Source: Ophiostoma sp. CBS 140.51 (taxonomy: Eukaryota; Ascomycota; Sordariomycetes; Ophiostomatales; Ophiostomataceae). Taken from it: a stretch of 64,000 nucleotides of DNA. Within the stretch, counting starts at the first letter, position 1, and each line of letters opens with the position of its first letter. The position numbers and the translations under genes are program-made. The notes below the pieces were generated by a model, which had not been told where the DNA came from, searched no databases, and saw only the letters and a program-made list of their open reading frames with translations. Shown here piece after piece: positions 22,536 to 33,100 of the stretch. The stretch covers positions 248,001-312,000 of the forward strand of contig JANSLP010000001.1 of NCBI GenBank assembly GCA_029298735.1, in the 5' to 3' direction.

Positions 22536-22775
22536 GCCCCGGCGCCAGTATAAATCTTTTGTTACCGTTTGATTCATGAAGGGCAACGGACCGTGGAGTA
22601 GTTCAGGAATTGCACCTGACTACACATATGGGCAAGGGATATTCATTGATTCTTAATCATGAGCACAATTATTCACTGAAGCCTCGTTTCGAAGGCTGGC
22701 GGCCTGACGGGAGGAGTGTGGATGTTTATATAGCTACCACGGGGTCGTTAGGGCTGCTGGTTTCTTTCTTCTTTT
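22044..22775 (+). repeat. Copy A of a triplicated ~0.6-0.75 kb unit
   Basis: Contains four landmark blocks in order: GGCGTC-CGCAACGT near 22081, CACCTCGCAAGATG near 22303, GATCGGCCAGCACC plus CACACCCCGCGCA near 22443-22493, and a CTGAAGCCTCGTTTCGAAGG block near 22675. The same blocks recur in degenerate form in copies B and C. Confidence 0.65.
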
Positions 22776-22974
22776 GTTTTCTTCTCTTCTTCGATAGTTA
22801 AATCAGTCTTTCAGAATTTAGCTGCTTCATTATTCGGTCCCTTTCGCAGTTTTTTATGCCGGCGCCTGACACTAAGTACAACAATGACAAACAGTGCCAC
22901 GCTTGACGGCCCGATGTAAGAATGTGTGAAAATGAGGTGCTTAGAAACATTAACATAAATGGAATTCAGATATC

Positions 22975-23560
22975 AGGACAGCAGGTCTGCCTGGCGCCGA
23001 CACTCTGCCTGTATGGCCTAGGCCAGCCATACTTCGCACAATAAGCCTGCGCCCTCTCGCGTCTGCTGCCACGTTCCCTGTCGCCTTTCCTATAGCTTCC
23101 AGTGCTTCTTCGCCCTCATCCATGACCAAATCGGCCAGCATCGCCTCTCGTGAGGCCTCGCCACGCACCCCGCGCACATCCAACCGAGTCTCTCTCCCAG
23201 CTCTATGCCTCGTCGCGCACCGCCGCGACGGCCCGTGTTTGTCACGGCCAACGCTGATGTCTTTATGCCGATACCTAACACTGATATTAACCGGCAGCAA
23301 TATCGCCACCGAAACCAACACTGCTATCCAGATCTGAGGTATTCGAGCTGATGTAGCTGGAGACATGAACATGGCCGAAACTTTGATAGCGGAGTATCCA
23401 GCATACAGGGGATGGCATTCCCCGTGACGAATAATTATCACTCAAGCCTCACTTTAAAGGCTGCCAAAATGACGGGAGAAATGTATCATGTTGTCTCACA
23501 TAGGGGCATGGTCATTGGGGCTGTTGTTTTTACCCCCTCCTTCTCTTGATTTGTTTGTTA
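22975..23560 (+). repeat. Copy B of the triplicated unit, 5' part missing
   Basis: Carries ACTTCGCACAATAAGCC (23033), AATCGGCCAGCATC plus CACGCACCCCGCGCA (23130-23175), and CTCAAGCCTCACTTTAAAGG (23438), aligned in order with copy A. Frames corresponding to the copy A protein contain stops. Many differences are transitions. Confidence 0.6.
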
Positions 23561-23597
23561 GTTAGATCGACCCTTCAAAATATACACCGATTCTAAG

Positions 23598-24215
23598 GCG
23601 GGCGTCAGCCTCCGCAACGTTGTGATGTTAGGGAGTTACGAGGTCCTTGACGTTATTGACCTGTCTCACGTTATCTGGCCCAACGAAAATCAATTTCCTA
23701 TTGCAATCTCGGCCAACTTCTCGACAGATGGTTCATTCAATTCTTCGATTGACGCTTCTGTCGCACCATCTTCGATGCCCGGGCTGACCACGTCCGACAC
23801 TCTATTTTCGCTAGGGCTGGCCACGCCTCGCACAATGAGCCCGGTACCGGTCCCGCTCACTGCTGCTGCAACCGCGTCTGGCTCTGATGCAGATCTATCG
23901 TATCATATCTGCCGTCCATGGTGAGATCAGCCAGCACCGCCTGGTCCGTGGCTTCCCCACGCACCCCTAGCAGCATCAACCGCCTCCCCCTCCTAGTGCC
24001 TCCTACCAGAGCCCCGCCGCCAGCTTCAATTTTTGTTGCCGTTCGCATCGACGCCTCTGATACTTGCCACGGGCCCGTGAATTAGCCCTTGCCATATACT
24101 TGACCAGGCATGTGAGGAGGAGATGTCCAGCAATTCTTCCCGAAGAAATGTCACTTACACCTCACTTTGCAGTTCAGCAGGATGGCGGGAGAGGTATATC
24201 ATGTTGAGTTACATC
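23598..24215 (+). repeat. Copy C of the triplicated unit, decayed
   Basis: Carries GGCGTCAGCCTCCGCAACGT (23602), CACGCCTCGCACAATGAGCC (23822), GATCAGCCAGCACC plus CACGCACCCC (23925-23970) and CTTACACCTCACTTTGCAG (24149). The peptide IWPNENQFPIAIS parallels FWPANFQLAIAVS of copy A. The reading frame is broken soon after. Confidence 0.6.
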
Positions 24216-25541
24216 AGGATGTAGCAGGTTCAACTTACCCTTGAGACAGGCATGGTGAGATTGTGAACATATGTTATATGCTAAACTGCGAACAATACAA
24301 TGTTTTCTGCCGTACCATTATTTGATTATTTTTCGAATGTTGATTTTTTGTCGAATGTGAGGCTGTCCGAGTCGATTTAGCTGGAGACATGTGCCTGCCT
24401 GGAATTCAGATGGCCATCCTCGGTGAACAGTTGGGATCAAGGGGATTAAACCCATGTTACGTCGAGATGTCATCTACGTTTGTGTGGATTTATCACTGGG
24501 AGGAAGGTTCAAGGCAGAAGAAGGATTTTGGAAGAGGATGCTGTTGTTATGCTTTCTTGGATGAGATTCTTACATTTTTGTTAATTTACAAAAAATACTA
24601 CAACCACCACCGAGCACAATCTGTTCCAACGTAGACACTACAATTTGCTGTCACATCTTGCTACTCACTACATTCGACGACGATTTAAAAATTATTTACA
24701 AACACATAATATCCCTGTAGACGCTGCTCTTGACTAACACCTGCAATACAGAAAACACGACCGGCTGTACAGTATGCTAGCTGATATTGTTAACATCGAG
24801 TCAGCTCTTTGCCCCGAATACCCCAGAAATACTGTCCAGCCTCGACTAGCTAACTAAACAGCTTGCAATGAAAGACGTCCAGATTGCGACACGCCGAGCT
24901 TCCGGGGGTCTCAGGACCGTTTTTGGAGGAGGGAAACGAGGGGCACGAGGGGCTGGCCTGGAGAGCTTGGGGTTGAAGCACCGACGTGCCTGGTGTGCGT
25001 TAGTGCCGCTTGTCACCGGCTTGTCTCCAACATCCACAAGGGTCTCCAACCAAACGCCAACAAACTCCGGGGAAAACGACACCAAAGAAAACCGACACCG
25101 GTCCCCGGAATTCGTCACCCGTCGATTTAGCCTCCTTTAAGGCACATCAGACTGCGCGTTTAGGAGAGAGCTTTAACCACGACCAGTTTCCTTAGACCTC
25201 CAAGGGCCTTCTTCCGTCATGGGAGCTTCTTTTCGACAGTCTGCCCCGCATAAGGGAAGGCCGAATCCTTGAGCGACAGACGGCGGAGCAAAAAAAAAGG
25301 ATGGCGCTGGGGACGACATTCTTTCCTCTTTGAGAGGATGGAGAAGGGATAACGACGTCCTTATATAGAAGTTTCCCACCGAAGGTCGCTCTTTCCTTGA
25401 ATTTTGAGTAGACATCTTTAAGACAAGACTCGCTCCTTCCTCAATAACAACAACCTACCCGTATCCGTTCCCGTGCCTACCTACCTACTAACAACGCCTT
25501 CCTAACGTCACGACATTTCACATCGCACATCACAAGCCAAC
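24216..25541. other. Upstream region of the cyclase gene
   Basis: The first half is AT-rich, then GC-richer with pyrimidine tracts close to the gene. No coding feature is supported. Confidence 0.5.
25362..25367 (+). promoter_or_regulatory. Probable TATA element of the cyclase gene
   Basis: TATATA within CCTTATATAGAAG, 175 bp upstream of the start codon, followed by a CT/CA-rich leader typical of fungal transcription starts. Confidence 0.4.
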
Positions 25542-26623
25542 ATGGACGCCTCCAAGCTGCCAAACTGGAAGGACATGCCCAAGGTGGAGGGCAAGCCGTG
25601 AGTGCCCCCAAGAGGAGGGTAACAGAAGACAAAACACCTGCTAACAGCCTAGTCACGGCTGCGCTTGGGGCCTCTTTGACAAGGACGGCGTCAAGGACGA
25701 GCTCGGCACGCTGAACCTGCTGACCCCCGAGGTCGTCAAGGCCGCCCGCGACGAGATCCAGACCGGCCACAGCGTGGCACTCAACTGGGGCCTCAACCGG
25801 CTGAGCGAGGAGGCCTTTGGCCGGCACACGCTCAAGCACGAAATTGTCGACTGGCGCACCAAGCCCAACTATCCCTTTTATTGTTATGACGACGAAATCA
25901 GCTTCAACACCCAGGTCGGCAGCCAGTGGGACGGTCTGCGCCATTGGGGCGACGCCAAGACGGGCTACTATTACAACGGCATCCACCACGACGACCTCCT
26001 CGCCAGCGGCAAGCTGGGAATTGAGAGTAAGTCGCGGCCCCACGAGATTTAATTTATTTGTTCACGGCTAATGGACAGAATGGACCGAACGCGGCGGCAT
26101 TGTCGGCCGCGGCGTGCTCCTCGACTACGTCGCCTACGCCGCCCGCAAAGGCATCGAGTACAGCCCCATGTCGGGCCACCCCATTACCGTGGTCCAGCTT
26201 GACGAGATGGCCAAGGACCAGAACGTGACGTTCCGGGCGGGCGATATTCTGCTTGTCCGCACGGGCTGGACCAAGTGGTACGATGAGCACAATGAGGAGG
26301 AGCACAACAAGTTTGTTGCCAACGCCTATGCCTGGGTCGGCGTCAAGGGCTGCGAGGAGACCTTGGAGTGGCTCTGGAACCACCATTTCGCGGCCGTCGG
26401 CGGCGACTCCAACGGTTTTGAGGTCGTGCCCATGGACGAGGACTGGCGCCTGCACGACTTTTTGCTGTCGTACTGGGGCATGCCCATTGGCGAAATGTTT
26501 GACGTCGAGGCGCTGGCCAAGGAGTGCGAGCGGCAGCAGCGGTGGTCTTTCTTCTTTACGAGCGCGCCGCTGAACCTGCCGGGCGGCGTGGCGAGCCCGC
26601 CCAATGCCGTGTGCGTTTTCTAA
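25542..26623 (+). CDS. Cyclase-family (PF04199) hydrolase, kynurenine-formamidase-like
   Basis: Three exons: 25542-25597, 25653-26026, 26079-26623; introns of 55 and 52 bp with GTGAGT and GTAAGT donors; 324 residues. At the first acceptor the TAG at 25650-25652 is used; the CAG 5 bp earlier breaks the frame. Recognisable parts are GTLNLLTPEVV, ISFNTQVGSQWDGLRHWG (the place of the family's metal-binding HxGTHxDxP-type segment, degenerate in this fungal subgroup), GIVGRGVLLDYVAYA, FRAGDILLVRTGW, and a C-terminal FFFTSAPLNLPGGVASPPNA. The bacterial relatives hydrolyse N-formylkynurenine or cyclic substrates. The substrate here is unknown and no tryptophan-catabolism neighbour is present. No signal peptide, so probably cytosolic. 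Confidence 0.87.
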
Positions 26624-28505
26624 GTAAGGAAAAGTACGACAAAATAAGTAATGTATATACAAAGTACAGTAAATAGGAATGACATGAATGAAGTTTAAAG
26701 AACCATATCAGCTGCTGTAAAGCGGAATAGGTGGCCAGGTTCCCCAGATGCCAAGAATCCTGGTAGGGCAGGTCTCAAGGTTGCATTGTACCTGGAATCA
26801 ACATCGGCAGTTAAACAGAGCCAAGACACGGGAGGTGACGTCGAAGGTTGGATGGAAACTTCACAATCTTTCATGATCTACTCCGTATTGTGTAATTTAT
26901 TACGATCCCGAGATCCCTGACATCTGCAAGACTTTTTGTTTCCTCTATTCATATTCATCGGCGAGTTCCACTCCGTCGCATGCCCGATGCTTCCGAGCCA
27001 TCATAGAGCCAACCAAGTATTCACTCCCAATGCGTATGGTTTCTGATGAATCCCATCTGACGTGACAGGCAGAGATCATTCTGGATTTCGGTCTCAGCGT
27101 CTGCTCTGATGTCTTATTTTCCGGGTTTAAATTGAGGCGGGTTGAGATTGGAGGCTTCCAATTCAAGTCCAGCAACGCATTTTAATGACGGCAAGAGAGA
27201 AATAGCGTTTGGCTGATGGCACATTTTGAGACCTACAAGGTTTGCTCCGTGTCCTGGAAATCCCGTCATAAACAGTATATCTTGTGTGGTCATTCAAGAG
27301 CAGGTATCCCTCTAGAGCTCTTTCCCTCACAGACACCAATTCAATTTATTTATGCACGTCTTTTACCTTCTTTTTGCCAAGAGAGAAGTTCAAAGGAAGC
27401 CAGATTACCTACATGCAGGCTCATAATTACTTCGTCCCCATTTCCTCAATTCTCATCTGGCAATATCGAAATTCTACTTACCTCCCTTAAGATCCGCCCG
27501 ATCCGAAAAGCTTGGCCTTCACCTCGCCTGTCGTATTCTCTGAGTTGATAAACCTTATGTGGATTGTACTTTTGGCCCTGAACAACTAATTGAGGAGACT
27601 TGGTAACCGTGGCTCTTGGTTGTGTATCTTGATTTCGACGGTATATATCTTGCCATCTAACTTTTATTCACCATAGTTCCAATCATCATAGGCGTGTCCA
27701 CATCTTCTCCGTTGCGTTCAACAGGCCACTGCCGATGTTTGTTTGGCACATGAAAACACATTACGATGAAAATATATCCAAATTAACATATGAGAGGACT
27801 TCGTCACGTAGTCCATGTAAACAAGAAGGACCTCAAGTTTTCCATGTTCTGCCCATACGCATTTTAGCCTGCCGATATCATGGCCTCTCCGATCGTCTAT
27901 CCAGCAATTAATCCAGAAAATTAAAGGTGACGTTCCAAACAAGGTTACATATTTCATATCATCATCTCCCTCTTCGTTCCATCCGATGTATCCTACCAGT
28001 CTCCAGTCTAGGATTATATTTTATTTTATTAAAGCTAGCTCCCAGATACTCAAACAGCCCACTCTCGTGCACCTTCATAGAGAAATACTATCAATTGGGC
28101 CTGGTGCTTACAAAAGACGCAATATCCGGGCAATATTTCGAACACGATTGCAAAAAGCAGCAAATTCAATTCCTAATTTAATACTCGGCAAGAAATAGAA
28201 GACACCACGATCCTGTAAATCCTCATGGATCATGTCGATGAGGGGAAATAGACAGTCACCTCTACCCAAGACCTAATCAAATTTGAATATACCATGAAGA
28301 CTATGACAAATGATCCGAAGGAGGGAGAGTGAAGTCTTCTAGGATACTATCTCGAACGGATATGTCTCGGCGACTGGCTCAAACAAAAATATAAGAAGAG
28401 GGCTAATGCCTTCCAAAATGTGCAGACCTTTTTTCTTCACTAGACAGCAAACATTAAACATTTTATCAAACATCACTAGCTCCTTCTTCAACAAATTCAA
28501 ACATC
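26624..28505. other. Gene-free stretch between cyclase and Pro-rich protein
   Basis: About 1.9 kb, AT-rich in the second half, with only short open frames. Nothing recognisable. Confidence 0.55.
28389..28395 (+). promoter_or_regulatory. Probable TATA element of the Pro-rich protein gene
   Basis: ATATAAG about 111 bp upstream of the start codon, in an otherwise mixed promoter and followed by a CT/CA-rich leader. Confidence 0.4.
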
Positions 28506-29593
28506 ATGAAGTGGCACGTTCTCTTCTTTGCCAGCCTAACTATGGCCGCCCCGGCCGCTGACCGCGGGGCTAATGCACCTCCGTCGTCGTCATCGTCGGC
28601 CGTGACCTCTAGTAAGTTTTGTACTTTTACTTTTGTTACTGATATGCCTGTTACTAACGTAGACATTTAGCGACGGCTAAGGCTTCACCTGCCCCGGCTC
28701 CGACTACGAAGGTTCCAGAGCCCGTGCCTACATCTAAGGCCTCGCGTCCCCCAGTTCCGTCCAGTAGCTCTGCAAAGGCCCCTGAGCCGGCTCCCACGTC
28801 CAAGGCTTCACCTGCCCCGGCTCCGACTACGAAGGTTCCAGAGCCTGTGCCTACATCTAAGGCCTCGCGTCCCCCAGTTCCGTCCAGTAGCTCTGCAAAG
28901 ACTCCTGAGCCGGCTCCCACGTCCAAGGTCTCACCTTCTCCTGCCCCAGCTCCAGCTCCCTCAAGCAGCTCGGCCAAAGCTCCTGAACCGGCGCCGACTA
29001 CTAGTAAGGGTGCTTCGCCGGCACCGGCTCCCACGACCAAGGCCCCTGAACCTGCACCTGCGCCTACTTCCAAGGCGTCACCCGCTCCTGCTCCATCGAG
29101 CAACACTTCAAAGGCCCCTAAACCTGCCCCTACGTCCAAGGCCACATCATCGATTGCGCCTGCCCCGTCTTCATCGAGTAGCCCAGTTAAGTCTCCCGAA
29201 CCTGCCCCTACATCCAAGGCGGCGCCTCCTCCTCCGCCACCGCCTGCTCCCACCACCAAGGCACCCGAACCTGTGCCGACAAGTAAAGCACCTAAGCCTG
29301 CCCCAGCTCCGACCTCAAAGGCTGTCCCGCCTCCACCACCGCCCGCACCCACGACCAAGACAACCGAGCCTGCTCCTGCCCCTACTTCCAAGACCACACC
29401 TCCACATCCTCCACCGTCGCCGACCACGAAAGCTCCTGAGCCTGCTCCTACCAGCAAGACTACCCCTGCCCCTGTCCCGACCAGCAGCTCCAGCTCCAGC
29501 ACTGCTAAAGCCCCGGAGCCGACGACCACCAAAGCGACTCATCCTGCTTCAACTCCGACGCACAAAATCTTGCCGCGGGAATTCACTGCTTAA
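28506..29593 (+). CDS. Secreted proline/threonine/serine-rich repeat protein
   Basis: Exon 1 28506-28611, intron 28612-28670 (59 bp; GTAAGT donor, ACTAAC branch, TAG), exon 2 28671-29593; 342 residues. The leader MKWHVLFFASLTMAAPAA fits a signal peptide. Everything after it is low complexity, built from variants of APEPAPTSKA with poly-Pro (PPPPPPPAP) and Ser blocks. No globular domain, no cysteine-rich CFEM region and no convincing GPI signal at the C-terminus (ILPREFTA). It is likely an O-glycosylated wall-associated or extracellular mucin-like protein; this is inferred from composition. The repeat at the start of exon 2 has a recent 123-bp tandem duplication. The opposite strand is also open for about 290 codons as a mirror of the repeats. 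Confidence 0.72.
28681..28926 (+). repeat. Two near-identical 123-bp tandem repeats
   Basis: 28681-28803 and 28804-28926 are 41-codon units beginning GGCTTCACCTGCCCC that differ at only a few positions (for example CCCGTG/CCTGTG and GCCCCT/ACTCCT). They are in frame within the Pro-rich protein. Later units in the gene are much more diverged, so this duplication is recent. Confidence 0.9.
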
Positions 29594-30068
29594 ATATAAA
29601 GATCAATTGTAGAAATTGGCTTCAGACGCAGGGCTGAACGACGTAGTGTGATATTGGCAGAGCACTTTGTGGGAAACTGGTGTGAGTACTTGTTGCTGTT
29701 CGATTTGTGGACGAATACTTTTCTTTCTTGAACTAGCTCTTAGCAATTCATTTTATTTTTCAAAATTTTCGTTTGTCATCTATATTGTATGTCGGTCGCT
29801 ACTTGAACTCGGGCATTCGAGGTTGTATGTAGCCTGCACGTTCTTCTCGCCTCGACGAGTCGTGTTGACGTCGAGCTAATAGTGCCAATAGTGCAGAGTG
29901 TCGCGCCACTAACAAACGCGCTGTAAGTCCGGCGTCTTTTCACCGCCAAAATCTTTAAATTTTCTGCCGCACCTTCCCCCACAACACATTACACTGCGCA
30001 AATGCTTCACAATGATGTGACGTATCTCCGTCATCCAGTCTTTCCTTTCCCCAACAACTCCACACAGA
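29594..30068. other. Intergenic, Pro-rich protein to trm44
   Basis: About 475 bp of 3' flank and trm44 promoter. No feature is recognisable. Confidence 0.5.
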
Positions 30069-31688
30069 ATGGCCGCAGCGACACCGCCGCCTCTGCCCGG
30101 CCCAGAAGAATACCCCTACGATGCGGAGCCAATACTGATACAGACATCATCGGCAACCGAGCAAGATGGAGTGCCCTGGACATGGTCCCCGATGTGGCAC
30201 CGCGAGTGCACTTTTGGTCCCGCCGAGTTTGACGCCGTGATGCAGAATCTTGTGCGCAACCCAAACGTGCTGTCCTCGTGGCTGTTCCGGGCTGACATGG
30301 TGGCCGAGACCTCGGAAGAAGCTTTGAAGACGAAGGGTGCTCCCATGGAGGCCTTCCCCTTCTTTTCAGGCTTTGTGAGGGCTGACGACCGCACGATTGT
30401 CCGCCGGCTGATTCCGCGCAACACGATGCGCGACAAGCCGATGCTGCAGACGGTCTTGTACTATGGGAGCCTAGATGACGAAGAGGTGGAGCACGACGAC
30501 GACGACGACGACGACGACGACGTTGAGCGCTCACTGGTTGTGTACCTTCCGCATGTCACGAACCCCAGTGATGTGCCCTTTTACCACCCCAAAGTCCAGG
30601 GTGTCGGGTTCCTGCACGAGTGGCATCCGATCAAGGGCAAGGGCACCACGTCGATGCACTTTTCGTTTTTCCCAGAGACGGCCGCTGCCACGGCGGCCAA
30701 CGATGCTAAGAGCAAGCTGAGCCGGCCTATTCTGGCGAGAGTGGCCCTGAGTCTGATCAACACTGTGTGCAAGCACGGCGAGGGCAAGCGCGCGGGCTAT
30801 GTGAAGCGCGTCCACCACGACCAGCTCGTTCCGCAAGCCAGGGTACAGGACCGCTATACTCGGTTGAAAGAAAAGTATGCGCGTACACTGGTCGAGACGT
30901 GGCAGGAGACGACGGATCCGGCCAAGCATGTGTTTGAGGACTTGTCCATTGCCGCGTTCTTGATGGAGTTGTGGGCGGATATGTATGCCAAGAGTACCTT
31001 TCCCGGCTTTGTCGACGTGGGCTGCGGCAACGGCCTGTTGGTACACATCCTCAACACGGAAGGCTACGCCGGCTGGGGTTTCGACGCGCGCAAGCGGCGG
31101 TCCTGGCTGCAGTACGGAAATGGTACCGTGGATGCAGCAGCGTCAGCAGACGCTCCTCTACGGGAGAGTCTCCTTTTGCCATCCTTCTTGACGGACACCG
31201 AGGAGTCGAGTACTAGCCTGCCACTCCACGACGGCACTTTCCCGCCAGGCACCTTTCTGATTGCAAACCACGCCGACGAGCTCACAGCTTGGACACCTTT
31301 GCTGGCCGCCCTTTCGGGCTGCACTTTTATTGCCATCCCTTGCTGCAGCCACAACTTTACGGGCGCGCGGTTCCGTGCACCGCCGCCGTCGTCGGCCTCC
31401 AAGGAAGCTACGGCGTCCGTGTCGGTGACGTTGGCCTCGTCGTCGACATATGCTTCGTTTGTCGAGTGGGTCGTCAGTGTGGCCGAGGACTGCGGATGGA
31501 CCGTCGAGTTTGAGATGTTGCGGATCCCGAGTACAAGGAATGTTGGTCTCATCGGGAGACGACGCAAAACAGACGCTCCCTTAACGGTGGAACAAGCATG
31601 GGATATCATCAACAAGTACGGCGGCGCACACGGGTTTGCCGACAACGTGGCCAAACTCGCCGCCGAGGGGAAGAAGAGCAGTCATTGA
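30069..31688 (+). CDS. trm44: tRNA (uracil-2'-O-)-methyltransferase Trm44
   Basis: AdoMet-dependent enzyme; Trm44 forms 2'-O-methyluridine at position 44 of tRNA-Ser in yeast. Intronless, 539 residues. The AdoMet-binding motif I is GFVDVGCGNGLLVHIL, followed by YAGWGFDARKRRSW, then LIANHADELTAWTPLLAAL and FIAIPCCSHNFTG, all in the order seen in TRMT44 family members. The N-terminal part contains the family's substrate-side region, interrupted by a run of nine Asp (GAC repeats, 30495-30521), a likely variable acidic loop. No targeting signal is visible, so it is expected in the cytoplasm. The start is the ATG at 30069, at the end of a CA-rich leader. Confidence 0.92.
   Translation: MAAATPPPLPGPEEYPYDAEPILIQTSSATEQDGVPWTWSPMWHRECTFGPAEFDAVMQNLVRNPNVLSSWLFRADMVAETSEEALKTKGAPMEAFPFFSGFVRADDRTIVRRLIPRNTMRDKPMLQTVLYYGSLDDEEVEHDDDDDDDDDVERSLVVYLPHVTNPSDVPFYHPKVQGVGFLHEWHPIKGKGTTSMHFSFFPETAAATAANDAKSKLSRPILARVALSLINTVCKHGEGKRAGYVKRVHHDQLVPQARVQDRYTRLKEKYARTLVETWQETTDPAKHVFEDLSIAAFLMELWADMYAKSTFPGFVDVGCGNGLLVHILNTEGYAGWGFDARKRRSWLQYGNGTVDAAASADAPLRESLLLPSFLTDTEESSTSLPLHDGTFPPGTFLIANHADELTAWTPLLAALSGCTFIAIPCCSHNFTGARFRAPPPSSASKEATASVSVTLASSSTYASFVEWVVSVAEDCGWTVEFEMLRIPSTRNVGLIGRRRKTDAPLTVEQAWDIINKYGGAHGFADNVAKLAAEGKKSSH
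30495..30521 (+). repeat. (GAC)9 trinucleotide repeat in trm44
   Basis: Nine uninterrupted GAC codons encode poly-Asp; a length-variable microsatellite candidate. Confidence 0.9.
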
Positions 31689-31759
31689 AGAGCAAGAAAA
31701 GACACATGTTTTGTCATATTTCAGCTATATACACACGACACGGTGGGTCTGTTGACGGC

Positions 31760-31885
31760 TCGCCGATCGGTCAGAGACTACGTCGACTCGTCGACACAAC
31801 ACACCGTCGACTCGACTCGACTACGGCGACTTCGTCGCCTCGTCTTCGTCTCCGTCGACCTCACTCGCTAGAAGCTACGTTTCTA
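31760..31885. other. TCGAC-rich region with clustered short hairpins between convergent genes
   Basis: Repeated GTCGACTCG/CTCGACTCG words occur together with small inverted repeats: GGCGAC-TTC-GTCGCC near 31834 and CTAGAA...TTCTAG near 31868. The region lies just past the trm44 stop and reaches the dioxygenase stop, so it is part of both 3' ends. A role in 3'-end formation is possible but unproven. Confidence 0.45.
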
Positions 31886-31891
31886 GCTCGC

Positions 31892-33100
31892 TCAGTCGAG
31901 CTCCGGCACTGGCAAATGGTCGACCAGCTTCATGTGCAGCCCCAGCTTCTTCAACGCCTCCACGGCGTTCTGGTCCCGCAGCCGCTCCGTCTCGTCCTTG
32001 GTGACGAGCACAAACTCTTGCTCAAGCAGCAGAGTGCCCTCCTTGACACCATACTTTTCCGATGTCTCTTTATCTGTCCGGCCCAGGTCAATGACCAGGC
32101 TCTTCTTGACACCAAACACGGCATCGGACGTCTCATAAGGGTCACCACGGAGGTAGAGTGCGCTGCAATGGTGGGTATCGGATCGGTTCGGTTAGCGGGT
32201 GTTTTTTCTCTGAGGGGGGTGGATGTGGGTGGATGTAGAACTGGGGAATTTAAGGGAATTGGGGTAGTGCGGGGAAAAGACAATCCGGAAAAAGAACGAG
32301 CAGTCGAGGAAAGAAAACGAAGGAAGAGACGGGAATTGGACACAGCGTAACGCAAAAAAGACACTGGCACACTGTACTCACGTAATAAGATGATCCCACC
32401 CTTCCTTTTCAAACATAAAGTGAACATGTGACGGGCGCCAGCAGTGGCGGCCCAGCCGCTGCAGCAGCTTGCCCACAGGGCCGTCGTGCGGGATCGGGTA
32501 GGGGACCGGCTTGATGCCGTGGAACCAGAACCGGCCGTCCTCGTCCGAGACCATGACGCACCGCTCCGAGGGCGCGTCGCGATCAGCGTGCTGCACATCG
32601 TAGTGGCCCGAGCTGTCCGTCTCCCAAATGTCGACTTTGACACCGGCCACGGGCTTTCCCGAAGGGTCGACCACGCGGCAAATCGCCAGCATCGGCTCGC
32701 CGTCCGGGTCGGACGTCATGGACGCGCCATTGGCCAGTGTCGGCGCATCGTGCGTGTGGAAGGGCCCCAGGACAGAGCCTTCCGTCGAGCCCGCCGGCTT
32801 GGGGTGGTTGATGCTGTCGACCAGCAAGGACAATCCCAAAATGTCTGACAACAAAATAAACTCGTTGCGAACGTCGCTGCAGATCTGGCCGGTCGAAACC
32901 AAAAAGGTAATGGCGTGCATCCACTCGTCGGTGCTCAGCCGAGTCTCGCGCGCAAAATCGTGGAGGTGCGTGACGAGGCGCGCCATGAGGTAGCGGAGAC
33001 GCGCATCAGGCGACTGGTCGTTGATACGAATGGTGTTTTCCGTAATGTTGTCGATGGTGAGATCGAGCAGCACCGGCGGGCTGTTGTCGGAGGAGGCCAT
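31892..33100 (-). CDS. Intradiol ring-cleavage dioxygenase (catechol/hydroxyquinol 1,2-dioxygenase)
   Basis: Non-haem Fe(III) enzyme opening catechol-type rings between the hydroxyls, feeding the 3-oxoadipate route. Exon 1 33100-32382, intron 32381-32163 (219 bp, GTGAGT to GCAG), exon 2 32162-31892; 329 residues. The N-terminal dioxygenase helical domain contains EWMHAITFL and SDVRNEFILLSDILGLS. All four iron ligands are visible: Tyr167 (SGHYDVQ), Tyr201 (PVPYPIPHDGPVG), His225 and His227 (WRPSHVHFM). The spacing is almost identical to the classical Y164/Y200/H224/H226 of bacterial catechol dioxygenase. No signal peptide, so cytosolic. Catechol versus hydroxyquinol preference cannot be told from sequence alone, and no other aromatic-degradation gene is adjacent. 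Confidence 0.93.

Noticed and set aside
28654..29532. ~290-codon Gly/Ala/Val-rich open frame on the minus strand across the Pro-rich protein gene
   Set aside because: It is the exact mirror of the CC(N)/GC(N)-rich repeats; the sense strand has a signal peptide, intron and start, the antisense has none.
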